Assembly (NCBI RefSeq): GCF_019426345.1
Contig: NZ_JAHLLW010000008.1
Span: 79,950 to 143,949, forward strand
Length of the DNA stretch: 64,000 nt
From: Marinomonas lutimaris
GTDB taxonomy: Bacteria > Pseudomonadota > Gammaproteobacteria > Pseudomonadales > Marinomonadaceae
Direction of reading: 5' to 3'
This document shows positions 17,361-25,830 of this stretch, piece after piece. Position 1 is the first letter of the stretch. Every line of letters starts with the position of its first letter. Under the pieces are notes generated by a model. That model was not told the DNA's origin and did no database searches. It saw only the letters and a program-made list of their open reading frames with translations. The position numbers were made by a program, and so were the translations under genes.

Positions 17361-17951
17361 ATGGCTCATTTAATTATCTCTTCAAAAGACATCCGCACAC
17401 TCGACGGATTGTATTCTCTTAATGATCTTCATAAAGCGGCTGGCAGTGAAAAGCGCCATGAACCGAATCGTTTTATTCGAATAGAAAAAACTAAAGAGTT
17501 AATAGAAGAAATTGAGCGTTGCCCAGAAATGGGTATCGGTGCAAAAGCAATAAGAGGTGGCGAAAATCAAGGCACTTGGGTGTGCAAAGAATTGGTTTAC
17601 GCTTACGTCATGTGGATCAGCCCGAAGTTCAACTTAGAAGTCATCCGCGCCTTTGAGCAAGCCCAACGGCCAGAACCCGAACTGGTGCAACAATCCTTAC
17701 CCGCCCCTATCCAAGACGACGAAAAGCTCAAACTCATTAACGATGTCGCCAAATCCCTAGGAATAACAGAAAGCATCGCCGTCGTATCCGCCACCGACAT
17801 CATGGCTATGATCCAAACCATCCGAAACTACCAAGAACAACTCGCCAGAATCCAAACCAACCCCGCATGGGTTGACCAAACCATCGCGCGCGTCAAGGGC
17901 GCTATGATCGTCTTTATTGTCTTTTTTTCGAATGTACAAAGCCTAGATTAA
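17361..17951 (+). CDS. KilA-N domain phage regulator/antirepressor-like protein
   Basis: 196 residues. Residues ~1-110 form a KilA-N domain: LDGLYSLNDLHKAAG, EPNRFIRI near the start, then GTWVCKELVYAYVMWISPKFNLEVIRAF at the end of the domain. KilA-N is a DNA-binding domain common in phage antirepressors and nucleases. After it comes a helical linker (IQDDEKLKLINDVAKSLGI) and then a short hydrophobic, unrelated-looking end (GAMIVFIVFFSNVQSLD). This suggests that the usual C-terminal domain was lost by deletion or frameshift. A strong AGGAGG lies 6 nt before ATG 17361. Base use is C-rich like the integrase remnant and unlike the cassette upstream. Probably regulated by the structured leader ahead of it. 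Confidence 0.85.
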   Translation: MAHLIISSKDIRTLDGLYSLNDLHKAAGSEKRHEPNRFIRIEKTKELIEEIERCPEMGIGAKAIRGGENQGTWVCKELVYAYVMWISPKFNLEVIRAFEQAQRPEPELVQQSLPAPIQDDEKLKLINDVAKSLGITESIAVVSATDIMAMIQTIRNYQEQLARIQTNPAWVDQTIARVKGAMIVFIVFFSNVQSLD

Positions 17952-17970
17952 AAACATTTAAGTGAAATAA

Positions 17971-17993
17971 CTGAAAAATCTGGATATTTTCAG
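17971..17993. promoter_or_regulatory. Inverted repeat upstream of the toxin-antitoxin operon
   Basis: CTGAAAA and TTTTCAG form an inverted repeat with a 9-nt centre in the 120-bp gap between the KilA-N stop and the antitoxin start. No T-run follows. An antitoxin operator is plausible because type II antitoxins usually repress their own promoter. Confidence 0.4.
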
Positions 17994-18071
17994 ATGTTTC
18001 ATTTATGTTTGCTGTTACTGAGGCTGGCTTTTAGCTTGCCTTGATAGTGTTAAGGGTGAGAGGTTACTCGA

Positions 18072-18536
18072 ATGATTAAAACAAATTTAAATGTTGAGCC
18101 GGATACCAGTGCAATAATCAAAGCGCAGCAGTACCTGAAGCTGCATCAAGCGGATCTTGATACGTTAAAAATTGATGTGTTACTCAAAAATGGTCAAAAA
18201 GCTGAATTTGAATTACCCAAATTGACGCTTGATGCACTTGTTCAAGTGTTAGGTCAATTGGCTAAGGATGGCGATGATCAGTTCTTTGAACAGCAGATTG
18301 ACTTTGATAAAATGGTTAGTCCTGCAGTGGCGGCTAAATTTCTTGGGATGTCACGACCAAAGGTAACAGGCTATATTTTAGCTGGGCAAATTCCATCTAT
18401 GAAAGTGGGTACACATCATCGTGTAAAAATGGCAGATGTGTTGTTATTTAAAGAGAAGCTTTCTAGTGCCAAGGGATCAAGAGAAGAGACTCTTAGTTTA
18501 ATTGCTAACTTTGAGCAAGAGTCAGATTCTATGTAA
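18072..18536 (+). CDS. Antitoxin with excisionase-like HTH domain
   Basis: 154 residues. The C-terminal half (about 75-130: SPAVAAKFLGMSRPKVTGYILAGQIPSMKVGTHHRVKMADVLLFKE) is a MerR/excisionase-type DNA-binding domain. The N-terminal part is a small domain of unknown fold. The gene is followed 9 bp later by a PIN-domain gene in the same direction, the standard layout of a type II toxin-antitoxin operon with the antitoxin first. It should neutralise the PIN nuclease and repress the operon. GTGAGAGG lies ahead of the ATG. Confidence 0.82.
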   Translation: MIKTNLNVEPDTSAIIKAQQYLKLHQADLDTLKIDVLLKNGQKAEFELPKLTLDALVQVLGQLAKDGDDQFFEQQIDFDKMVSPAVAAKFLGMSRPKVTGYILAGQIPSMKVGTHHRVKMADVLLFKEKLSSAKGSREETLSLIANFEQESDSM

Positions 18537-18545
18537 GGGATTGTT

Positions 18546-19100
18546 ATGGACGATAAAATTTTGCTGGATGCAAATGCCCTGTATTCACAGCCATTGAGGA
18601 TGGTGTTTCTTAATTTGGTGCAGTTAGATGAGTGTACTACTCAGTTCTTTTGGACTGATAAGATAGATGCAGAATGGTCTAATGCTTTAATTCGCAGGTA
18701 TCCCGAAAGTAAAGACGTCATTATTAAGCAGGTAAATTCGATTAAGGCGTCCTTTTTTGATCGCTATGTTTTAGGCTACGAGCCATTAATAAATCAGTTT
18801 GATCTTCCTGATCCAGATGATCGTCATGTTCTGGCCGCCGCAGTAAAGACGGGTTGTAATATTATTGCGACAGATAACATTAAAGACTTTCCAGCAAAAT
18901 TATTGGCTGAGTATGGGGTTAGGGCAATGACAAGAGATGAGTTGATGTGTTTCTTGTTCACGAATGAGAAAAAGGGTGTCATGCTGGCTTTAGATAATTT
19001 TGCTCGTGTATATAAAGATCCGGAGATCACAGTCGAAGATTTGCTAATAAAGCTTGATCGTTCAGTGCCAAGTTTTACGCATTTAGTAAGAGGGTCATGA
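18546..19100 (+). CDS. PIN-domain ribonuclease toxin
   Basis: 184 residues. Acidic residues expected for the PIN metal site are in place: Asp8 (LLDANAL), Glu43 (DAEWSN), Asp91/Asp92 (DPDDRHVLAAA) and Asp110 (IATDNIKDFP). PIN toxins cut tRNA, rRNA or mRNA and arrest growth when the antitoxin is degraded. The gene has its own AGGGATTGTT ahead of ATG and appears intact. The C-terminal ~60 residues beyond the PIN core are helical and seen in the longer members paired with excisionase-like antitoxins. The target is unknown. It closes the accessory island; a bidirectional terminator follows. Confidence 0.85.
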   Translation: MDDKILLDANALYSQPLRMVFLNLVQLDECTTQFFWTDKIDAEWSNALIRRYPESKDVIIKQVNSIKASFFDRYVLGYEPLINQFDLPDPDDRHVLAAAVKTGCNIIATDNIKDFPAKLLAEYGVRAMTRDELMCFLFTNEKKGVMLALDNFARVYKDPEITVEDLLIKLDRSVPSFTHLVRGS

Positions 19101-19188
19101 TTTAAGAGCTGTCTTGTGTTGTTTTTAAAGTACCGGCTTCAGATGATTTTTTGTATTTCAGACGCCACCAATAAAACAGTCATAGAAA

Positions 19189-19219
19189 CAATAAAACCGC
19201 CACTTGGGCGGTTTTATTG
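19189..19219. terminator. Bidirectional terminator between PIN toxin and msrB
   Basis: A perfect 13-bp stem CAATAAAACCGCC/GGCGGTTTTATTG with a 5-nt loop. The T-rich right arm serves the toxin transcript and the A-rich left arm serves msrB on the minus strand. Confidence 0.85.
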
Positions 19220-19242
19220 TTTTCGCGCTTTGAACTAAGTGA

Positions 19243-19611
19243 TCAATCTTGGCTTACGAACTTCATGGAGATGGAGTTAACGCAATGACGGATGTTGTTT
19301 TCGGTCAGTCTTTCCCCTTCAAATACGTGACCTAAGTGGCCTTCGCAATTGGCGCAGACGATTTCTATACGTCGGCCGTCGGCGTCAGGGACACGTTTTA
19401 CTGCATTGGGAATTTCGTCGTCAAAGCTTGGCCAGCCGCAATGAGAGATGAATTTGTGTTCTGAGGTATAAAGTGGTGCGTCACATTGGCGGCAGATGTA
19501 TAGGCCGCCTTCCATGGTGTCGGTGTATTCTCCAGTAAATGGGCGTTCTGTACCTTTATCAAGGATTACACTGGCTTCTACAGGTGTAAGTTTGTTGTAT
19601 GGTTTACTCAT
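19243..19611 (-). CDS. msrB: Peptide-methionine (R)-S-oxide reductase MsrB
   Basis: A 122-residue enzyme that repairs methionine R-sulfoxide in proteins. The zinc site cysteines are Cys40/Cys43 (CRQC) and Cys86/Cys89 (CANC). The catalytic cysteine is Cys110 in RHCVNS, and a likely recycling cysteine is Cys58 in SHCGWPSF. No signal peptide, so cytoplasmic. A good ribosome site (AGGAGAAC) precedes ATG 19611. Monocistronic, with terminators on both sides. Confidence 0.96.
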   Translation of the reverse strand: MSKPYNKLTPVEASVILDKGTERPFTGEYTDTMEGGLYICRQCDAPLYTSEHKFISHCGWPSFDDEIPNAVKRVPDADGRRIEIVCANCEGHLGHVFEGERLTENNIRHCVNSISMKFVSQD

Positions 19612-19740
19612 AAGACTTGTTCTCCTGTCGCTATGGTGGGCGTTGTTAGCATAATTATGTCATGCCTTATTGTTGTAGAGTAAGACAATAAATTGCACTG
19701 TGAGTTCGAGTTTTTATGAGTGTTGTTTTTTTTTGATGAT

Positions 19741-19770
19741 AAAAAGCCCGTCTTAAAGACAGGCTCTTTT
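19741..19770 (-). terminator. Terminator of the rpoN-mgtE-darP transcript
   Basis: A hairpin with AAGCCCGTCTT and AAGACAGGCT arms (one mismatch); read on the minus strand it ends in a run of T. It lies 41 bp beyond the darP stop. Confidence 0.7.
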
Positions 19771-19810
19771 ATGTGTCAACGCTTCATTTTGGGTTGGGTT
19801 GGGTTGGAAT

Positions 19811-20350
19811 TTATTCAGTTAACCCTAGACGCTTTTCTTCGGCTTCGCGTAAGAAGCGGAAAAGCTTTTTACGGTTTGTGGTGTTGCCTGCTTGTGATAC
19901 TTCTTTTTGAGATTGGCGGATTAGCTGTCTAAGCAGTTGAATGTCTTCAACTTGAGGATTTTCCTCTAAATATTGCGACAGCTCTTCTTTGCTGTTTTCG
20001 CCAATTAGTGCATCGCGCTTAATTTCAAGCTGATGAAATAGCTTGTTGTAAGCGGCAGATGTTGAGTCGAAAAGTGCGACACGATGGGCTATAGCTTCAT
20101 GGTCTTCTGTGCGCATTACCTTGCCGATGTATTGCAAGTGTCTTCTCATGGCTTCATGTTGCTTTATGCGGCCAGCTTCAACGAATGCTTCGCGTAATGT
20201 GTCAGACATTTCCACTTTTTTAAGTTGGTTTTTACTTAGGCCTAATAGTTTTTTTCCAAGATCTTGCAGGGCTTCCATTTCACGCTTGATCTGGGTTTTG
20301 CTTTTAGGGATTTCTTCTTCGTTGTTTTCAAATTGATCAAAGTCTGTCAT
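19811..20350 (-). CDS. darP: Ribosome-associated protein DarP (YjgA, DUF615)
   Basis: A 179-residue, charged, all-helical protein matching DarP: KSKTQIKREMEALQDLGKKLLGLS near the start, the HEAMRRHLQYIGKVMR segment in the middle, and KLFRFLREAEEK at the end. In E. coli the protein binds late 50S assembly intermediates and helps form the peptidyl-transferase centre. The gene starts 6 bp after the mgtE stop, so it is the last gene of this operon. In many gammaproteobacteria it sits near pmbA instead, so the link with mgtE is local. Confidence 0.93.
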   Translation of the reverse strand: MTDFDQFENNEEEIPKSKTQIKREMEALQDLGKKLLGLSKNQLKKVEMSDTLREAFVEAGRIKQHEAMRRHLQYIGKVMRTEDHEAIAHRVALFDSTSAAYNKLFHQLEIKRDALIGENSKEELSQYLEENPQVEDIQLLRQLIRQSQKEVSQAGNTTNRKKLFRFLREAEEKRLGLTE

Positions 20351-20356
20351 GGGAAC

Positions 20357-21709
20357 CTATATTAGAAAAATAGTAGCGAGACCAAGGAAGGATAAAAATC
20401 CAACCACGTCGGTCACGGTAGTCAAAATTACGCTGCCAGCTAAGGCAGGGTCGATACCGATTTTTTTTAGCAAAATCGGCAGAAGTGTACCAGTGGCTGC
20501 AGCAAATAGCAGATTTATTATGATGGCGCCCGCAATGATATAGGCAATCTTGATGTTGTCAAACCAAAGTGCGGTGAGGGCGGCGATAACCGTTGCCCAA
20601 AGAAGGCCATTTATGAGTCCAACGATGAGCTCTCTGTTGAGTAACCAGCGAGTATTGGTGGAGCCTATCTGATTGAGTGCGATACCGCGAATAACCAGTG
20701 TGAGTACTTGAGAGCCAGCTATACCGCCCATGCTAGCAACGATTGGCATGAGTATAGCTAATGCAACAACTTGGTCTAGCGTCTCTTGGAATAAACCTAT
20801 GACGTAGGATGCGGTAAAAGCCGTTATTAGGTTTATGCCAAGCCACACTGCGCGTCGCTTAGTGGTTTTCATGATGGGTGCGAAGGTATCTTCATCATCA
20901 TCAAGACCTGCCATGCTTAACATGGAGTGTTCGGCTTCATCTCGGATAACATCTACAACGTCATCGATGGTGATGCGGCCAAGTAGCTTTTTGGTTTTGC
21001 TGTCAATAACAGGTGCAGAAACCAAGTCCATTTTTTCGAAAAGCTGTGCTACTTCGCTGGCTGGTGTCTCTGCATCAATGACCGTGAATTCTGTTTCCAT
21101 GATGTCGCGCACGGTTGCGCTAACATCAGATACCAATAGTTTGGTGAGGGGGAGGGTGCCTAATAAGCGATCTGATCGGCTAACAACAAGTAGGTTATCA
21201 GTCATGTCAGGCAGGGTTGAGTGCCTGCGTAGATAGCGGAAAACCAGATCGACGGTGATGTTTGGACGTATGGTGATGGTGTCCGTGTTCATCAAACCGC
21301 CGGCGGAATCTTCCGAGTAGCTTAATAGTGCTTCAACTCTTGTTCTGTCTTGCGAGGACATTGACGCAAGAACTTCTTTTACGACCTTTTCTGGTAGGTG
21401 TTGAAGTAAGTCGGCAAGGTCATCGCTTTCAAAGTGTTCGGATACGGCGATGAGTCGCTCTGTATCCATGTTTTTCATGAACTGTACACCAATATCTTCG
21501 CTTAGATATTGAAGTACTTCACCTTCGTTTTTTGCTTCGATTAACTCCCAAAGAAGCTTACGCTCTTTGGGAGGGGAGGACTCTAATAGACGAGCAACAT
21601 CTTGTGCAGGCAAAGCCCCGTTAAGTAGATAACGGATTTGCATGGTGGCACCGGATTCAAGCGATTCAGTAACCGTTTGAAGGTGATTAAGCGTGTTTTG
21701 CTCTGACAT
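20357..21709 (-). CDS. mgtE: Magnesium transporter MgtE
   Basis: 450 residues in the standard MgtE order: an N-terminal superhelical domain (1-130), two CBS domains (~135-255, with DTITIRPNITVDLVFRYLR and FEKMDLVSAPVID), a linker 'plug' helix, then five membrane segments (about 285-450). The pore-region motif near 325-340 (MPIVASMGGIAGSQ) is intact. CBS domains sense cytoplasmic magnesium and close the channel when it is high. The gene follows ptsO by 8 bp and precedes darP by 6 bp. It therefore appears to be transcribed with the nitrogen-PTS genes, an arrangement seen in some marine gammaproteobacteria. Confidence 0.95.
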   Translation of the reverse strand: MSEQNTLNHLQTVTESLESGATMQIRYLLNGALPAQDVARLLESSPPKERKLLWELIEAKNEGEVLQYLSEDIGVQFMKNMDTERLIAVSEHFESDDLADLLQHLPEKVVKEVLASMSSQDRTRVEALLSYSEDSAGGLMNTDTITIRPNITVDLVFRYLRRHSTLPDMTDNLLVVSRSDRLLGTLPLTKLLVSDVSATVRDIMETEFTVIDAETPASEVAQLFEKMDLVSAPVIDSKTKKLLGRITIDDVVDVIRDEAEHSMLSMAGLDDDEDTFAPIMKTTKRRAVWLGINLITAFTASYVIGLFQETLDQVVALAILMPIVASMGGIAGSQVLTLVIRGIALNQIGSTNTRWLLNRELIVGLINGLLWATVIAALTALWFDNIKIAYIIAGAIIINLLFAAATGTLLPILLKKIGIDPALAGSVILTTVTDVVGFLSFLGLATIFLI

Positions 21710-21717
21710 AGAAGGTT

Positions 21718-21987
21718 TTACTCGTCTTCACCAAAGCGATTGTTGATTAATTCTATCACCGCCTTTATTGCGTCTTTTTCGTCTTCACCATTGGTTTTGA
21801 CACGAATTTCTGTGCCTTTACCAGCGGCCAGCATCATCATTGCCATAATGCTTTTGCCGTCAACATTGCGGCTGTCTTTTTCTATGGTGATGTCGCAAGA
21901 GAAGCGAGTGGTTGTTTCAACTAGTTTGCCGGCAGCGCGAGCATGCAAGCCAAGTTTGTTTATAATTGTGACGGACTCTTCCTGCAT
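21718..21987 (-). CDS. ptsO: Nitrogen-PTS phosphocarrier NPr (HPr-like)
   Basis: An 89-residue HPr-fold protein. Phospho-accepting His15 is in NKLGLHARAA and the conserved Ser46 is in GKSIMAMMML. It relays phosphate from EI-Ntr (PtsP, not in this window) to PtsN. Placement just after ptsN, 9 bp away, identifies it as NPr rather than the sugar HPr. rapZ, which usually separates the two genes, is missing here. Confidence 0.93.
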   Translation of the reverse strand: MQEESVTIINKLGLHARAAGKLVETTTRFSCDITIEKDSRNVDGKSIMAMMMLAAGKGTEIRVKTNGEDEKDAIKAVIELINNRFGEDE

Positions 21988-21996
21988 GCTGTTTCC

Positions 21997-22446
21997 CTAT
22001 ATTAATGAGTCAAAAATATTGAATAGTTCTTCATTGGTTTGTGCTGTACGCAGCTTGTCCAATGCTTCTGGAGACTGAGCAAGCTCGGCGATTTGGGCTA
22101 AAGTTGCAAGGTGTTGATCGCACTCATGAGGTGGAACAATTAGAGCAAATATTAGGTCAACCGCTCTTTTGTCGATGGAGTCGAAATCAATAGGCGTTTG
22201 TAGAGACATAACAACGATAGCGGTGTGGTTTGCAGACTCTAGACGGCAATGTGGAATAGCGATGCCGTTGCCAATGCCTGTGCTGCCTAGTTTCTCTCGA
22301 CCAAGTAATGCGTCATAGATGGCTTCGTTGTCGCAATGTAGTCGATTTGAAGCGACTTCCGCAATGCTTTCAAGGACACGTTTCTTACTAACAATATCTT
22401 GTTTTGCGAGAACGAGTTCCGCTTTTAATAATGATTTCAAGGACAT
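21997..22446 (-). CDS. ptsN: Nitrogen regulatory EIIA protein PtsN
   Basis: A 149-residue EIIA-fructose-like domain with the phosphorylated His66 in GIAIPHCRLE. PtsN is the end of the nitrogen-PTS relay and controls potassium uptake and other processes according to its phosphorylation state. It starts 17 bp after the rpoN stop. The hpf (hibernation factor) gene normally found between rpoN and ptsN is absent. Confidence 0.95.
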   Translation of the reverse strand: MSLKSLLKAELVLAKQDIVSKKRVLESIAEVASNRLHCDNEAIYDALLGREKLGSTGIGNGIAIPHCRLESANHTAIVVMSLQTPIDFDSIDKRAVDLIFALIVPPHECDQHLATLAQIAELAQSPEALDKLRTAQTNEELFNIFDSLI

Positions 22447-22463
22447 GATAAAATGGTTTCCGT

Positions 22464-23936
22464 TTAGATCAGTCGTTTTCGTTCATTGGAAGGAGGGATG
22501 TTCATCGCCTCTCGATATTTGGCAACAGTACGTCGAGCAACCTGTATGCCTTGGTCTGCTAAAATAGCAGCTAGCTTGTTGTCACTTAGTGGTTTTTTTG
22601 CTGGTTCATCTGATACAAGCTTTTTAATCATAGCTCGTATTGCTGTAGAAGAACATTCTCCGCCAGAGGCTGTGTTGACATGGCTGGAGAAGAAGTACTT
22701 TAGCTCAAAAATACCTTTAGGTGTGTGCATGTATTTCTGGGTTGTTACCCTAGATATAGTTGATTCATGCATGCCAACTTCTTCTGCAACATCGTGAAGA
22801 ACCATGGGTTTCATGGCTTCTTCGCCAAGTTCGAAGAAATCAATTTGTCGACTTACTATGCAGCTGGCCACTTTTAATAATGTTTCGTTGCGGCTCTGCA
22901 AGCTCTTCATGAACCATTTTGCTTCTTGAAGAGAGGTTTTGATGTAGGTGGCATCTTCGGCGGTTGTTGCTGTGCTAGCCATCGCTGAGTAAGTCTCATT
23001 GATTTTGATGGGCGGCAACGCGTCGTTATTTAGTTCAACTTGCCATACGTCATGGCGTTTTTTTACGGTGACGTCTGGAATAACGTAGTCGGTGTCATCT
23101 GCGTCGATCACTGAGCCAGGGCGTGGGTTAAGCTGTTGGATCAAATTGACGACTTCTTTTAGTGCTTCGTCTTTTAATTTTGTTTTGCGGCTTAACTGAG
23201 CAAAATCTCGGTTACCTAACAAGGGTAGGTAATGATCAATAAGATTGTGTGTGCTCTTGTATAGAGGGTGGCTCTGGAAAGCTTCCAGTTGCACAAGAAG
23301 GCAGTCGCGTAGGTCGATCGAGCATACGCCAACAGGGTCAAAGCGTTGTAGTCTGTGTTGTACAGCAATGACTTCGTCTAACTCAAGCTCTTCTAGTTCT
23401 GTACAAAGGGACTCACAAATGTCATCGGGGGAAATGCTTAAGTAGCCATCGGGTTGGACGCATTCAATGATGGCGTAAGCGATTTCGATGTCGCGATCTG
23501 ACATGTGAGTTAAATTTAATTGCCATATTAAATGGTCTTGTATGCTTTCTGCTGGTGCATTTCGGCTTTCGAAGTCGCTATCGCCTTCGTAGCTGTTATG
23601 ATCACTGACGGCCGCAGAGCTTTGGTAGGTGTCATCCCAGTTACTGTCGATGGACAGTTCTTCTGGGATACTTTCTGTCCACTCGGACTCTACGCGTGCT
23701 TCTTCGCTATTGTTGTCGACTGTTGTATCTGCAGCACTTTTTGATTCTATACTGGCAGGGATGTCGCTATGAATTTGTTCGTCGTCGTCGAGCTCAAGTA
23801 GTGGATTAGACTCAAGGAATTCGTGAATTTCTTGTTTTAAATCCAACGTAGAAAGCTGCAGCAAGCGGATAGCCTGTTGCAGTTGTGGCGTCATGGTCAG
23901 CTGCTGACCGAGCTTTAATTGTAAAGACTGCTTCAT
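22464..23936 (-). CDS. rpoN: RNA polymerase sigma-54 factor RpoN
   Basis: 490 residues, the usual size. Region I is the Gln/Leu-rich start (LKLGQQLTMTPQLQQAIRLLQLS), region II is acidic (about 45-115), the core-binding domain follows, then the helix-turn-helix (~370-400), and the RpoN box ARRTVAKYRE is near residues 467-476. It directs activator-dependent transcription (nitrogen, motility and other regulons). The gene lies 78 bp downstream of lptB, the conserved neighbour in gammaproteobacteria. Confidence 0.97.
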   Translation of the reverse strand: MKQSLQLKLGQQLTMTPQLQQAIRLLQLSTLDLKQEIHEFLESNPLLELDDDEQIHSDIPASIESKSAADTTVDNNSEEARVESEWTESIPEELSIDSNWDDTYQSSAAVSDHNSYEGDSDFESRNAPAESIQDHLIWQLNLTHMSDRDIEIAYAIIECVQPDGYLSISPDDICESLCTELEELELDEVIAVQHRLQRFDPVGVCSIDLRDCLLVQLEAFQSHPLYKSTHNLIDHYLPLLGNRDFAQLSRKTKLKDEALKEVVNLIQQLNPRPGSVIDADDTDYVIPDVTVKKRHDVWQVELNNDALPPIKINETYSAMASTATTAEDATYIKTSLQEAKWFMKSLQSRNETLLKVASCIVSRQIDFFELGEEAMKPMVLHDVAEEVGMHESTISRVTTQKYMHTPKGIFELKYFFSSHVNTASGGECSSTAIRAMIKKLVSDEPAKKPLSDNKLAAILADQGIQVARRTVAKYREAMNIPPSNERKRLI

Positions 23937-24014
23937 AGAGCAACTCTTTCTTCTAATTGAATGAATTGGAACGAGTTGTGCATACTACTCCCTTTCTACA
24001 GCAATGATAAGGGG

Positions 24015-24740
24015 TTACAGACGGAAGTCGTCGCCTAAATAGACCTTTTTTACTTGTTCATTGTTGATGACGGTACTGGCATCGCCAGATGCAATGATGT
24101 AGCCATTACCAACAATGTAAGCTTTATCGCAGATGTCTAATGTCTCTCTGACGTTGTGATCGGTAATTAGGACGCCGATTCCACTCTCTTGGAGGTGTTT
24201 GATAATGTGCTTTATATCACCAACGGAAATAGGGTCTACGCCAGCAAATGGTTCATCAAGTAAGATGAATTTTGGGTTCATGGCAACAGCTCTCGCTATT
24301 TCGACCCGGCGTCTTTCTCCTCCTGATAAGGCCATTCCTAGGTTGGTGCGAATATGAGTGATATGGAACTCTTCTAAGAGCTCTTCTAGTCTTTCTTGTT
24401 GTTGCGCTTTTGTTAGTTTTTTGCGTGTTTCTAAGATGGCTAGAATATTATCCTCTACAGACATTTTTCTAAAAATAGATGCCTCTTGAGGAAGGTAGCC
24501 AACGCCTTTTTGAGCACGTGTGTGCATCGCGTCATGAGTAATATCTTGGCCGTCAATAAATATGCCGCCAGCATCGTTTGCTACCATGCCAACTATCATA
24601 TAAAAGCAGGTTGTCTTACCCGCGCCATTAGGGCCGAGTAGGCCAACGGCTTGGCCTGACTCAACGGAAATAGATACATCCTTTACGACTTGGCGTTTTT
24701 TGTAACTCTTTGCAAGGTGTTTTGCCTCTAGTATAGCCAT
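24015..24740 (-). CDS. lptB: LPS export ABC transporter ATPase LptB
   Basis: A 241-residue ABC ATPase. The Walker A is GPNGAGKTT near residues 35-43, the signature is [14 protein letters not shown] (about 139-152), and the Walker B is [11 protein letters not shown]. It powers extraction of LPS from the inner membrane with LptFG (not in this window). Its start is immediately next to the lptA stop (24741), so it is co-translated with lptCA. Confidence 0.97.
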   Translation of the reverse strand: MAILEAKHLAKSYKKRQVVKDVSISVESGQAVGLLGPNGAGKTTCFYMIVGMVANDAGGIFIDGQDITHDAMHTRAQKGVGYLPQEASIFRKMSVEDNILAILETRKKLTKAQQQERLEELLEEFHITHIRTNLGMALSGGERRRVEIARAVAMNPKFILLDEPFAGVDPISVGDIKHIIKHLQESGIGVLITDHNVRETLDICDKAYIVGNGYIIASGDASTVINNEQVKKVYLGDDFRL

Positions 24741-25268
24741 CTATTTTTTGGTCTCAGGTGCTTGTTTATCTTTTGGCGCTTGTGGCTGTAAAGTCATTGA
24801 AACGCGCCCTGAATCTTTTTTCTCAGCACTGAAAGTGCCGTCATCGACCATATAAAGGATGTAGTCTGCAGTGATGGAATTTTGCATTCTACTTAAATAG
24901 CCGTCGCCGATGATTTCTAGTTTTGATTCGCTTGTTAGGTAATGTATTTCGTTACCTTTGCTAATAACAATGTTGCCGCTCCAATCTATTTGCTGGCTAA
25001 ATTTCGCAGGCTTTCCTGTGGCTTCTAGGCTGCTGAATTGTCGAGTCTTTGGATCGGTTGTTACTTTAAGGTATTGCGCTTGAATTTCAATGGTACCTTG
25101 TTTAACAAATACATTACCTTTGTATATTGCTTCGCCTGAGTTTTGGTCGAATAATGCTTCATCTGCCTGTATTTCTAATGGTTTACTTGTGTCGTCAGGC
25201 AGTGCGTATGCGTATTGGCCAATTAGGGCCGAAGTGAGCAACACGCTGATGTTAATGAATCGTTTCAT
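24741..25268 (-). CDS. lptA: LPS transport periplasmic bridge protein LptA
   Basis: 175 residues with a signal peptide cut after AYA (about residue 22), then an OstA/LptA beta-jellyroll: LEIQADEALFDQNSGEAIYKGNVFVKQG is the characteristic repeat. LptA forms the periplasmic bridge for LPS between LptC and LptD. Its first 17 bases overlap the end of lptC. A Lys/Pro-rich tail (APKDKQAPETKK) ends the protein. Confidence 0.95.
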   Translation of the reverse strand: MKRFINISVLLTSALIGQYAYALPDDTSKPLEIQADEALFDQNSGEAIYKGNVFVKQGTIEIQAQYLKVTTDPKTRQFSSLEATGKPAKFSQQIDWSGNIVISKGNEIHYLTSESKLEIIGDGYLSRMQNSITADYILYMVDDGTFSAEKKDSGRVSMTLQPQAPKDKQAPETKK

Positions 25269-25830
25269 ATTTTCCTCGTACAGATCCTGTCATCACGACT
25301 TCTTCTGAATTGATATAAGTTTTAATTTCTCCAGCAGAAGTCTCTCCTTGAGTGGAGATAAGTGTCGCGTTTCCATAGCTGGTTAGTGATTGATCTTTAT
25401 CTAAGTAATGTATGTTGTCTGCACTGAGCTTTATATCTTCAGATTGGAGGTATTTTTTAGTTGCTCTAGCGTTTTCGGTTAATAGAATATCATTACTTCC
25501 GTCTTCAATAACCCCTTTATCTGCTTTTGCGCTCCATTGACCTGATTTTGTGTAGCGTTCAATGCTCGGAGTTTCTAATAAGGTTCTGGATTTAGCTATA
25601 TAATGCAGTGTTTGTTCTGCGTCGAGTGTTTCAATTAGAACTCCATCGGTATCAAACTCTTTCACTTTGACTTTAGTGATGAAATAGTCGGGTGAGCTGC
25701 TTAGTGATTCAGTTTGAACCAAGTTTTGCATAGGTGTCGTCCCATACCATCCTAAAGAAGCCGCTAATAGTAAAGCAGCCCCTATGATCGAGAGGTTTTT
25801 GGGTTTTATTAGTTGTTTAAGCGAAAGCAT
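25252..25830 (-). CDS. lptC: LPS export protein LptC
   Basis: 192 residues: a single N-terminal membrane anchor (about 13-30, IIGAALLLAASLGWYG) followed by a periplasmic jellyroll with the LptC pattern (DGVLIETLDAEQTLHYIAKSRTLLETPSIERY). It docks LptB2FG to LptA. It overlaps the yrbG stop by 1 nt and lptA by 17 nt. kdsD and kdsC, which usually separate yrbG from lptC, are not present. Confidence 0.94.
   Translation of the reverse strand: MLSLKQLIKPKNLSIIGAALLLAASLGWYGTTPMQNLVQTESLSSSPDYFITKVKVKEFDTDGVLIETLDAEQTLHYIAKSRTLLETPSIERYTKSGQWSAKADKGVIEDGSNDILLTENARATKKYLQSEDIKLSADNIHYLDKDQSLTSYGNATLISTQGETSAGEIKTYINSEEVVMTGSVRGKYETIH

Larger units (their letters stand above)
12415..19100. mobile_element. 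Degraded prophage-like genomic island
   Basis: The stretch between csrA and msrB holds phage-type regulators (S24 repressor, Cro), a frameshifted tyrosine recombinase remnant, a KilA-N gene with a structured leader, a toxin-antitoxin pair and an AT-rich two-gene cassette. No structural, lysis or replication genes remain. Base use changes sharply inside it: the recombinase remnant and KilA-N region are C-rich, while the cassette between them is strongly AT-rich. I could not find convincing flanking direct repeats, so the ends are approximate and defined only by the flanking core genes. No tRNA lies at either edge. Confidence 0.75.
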
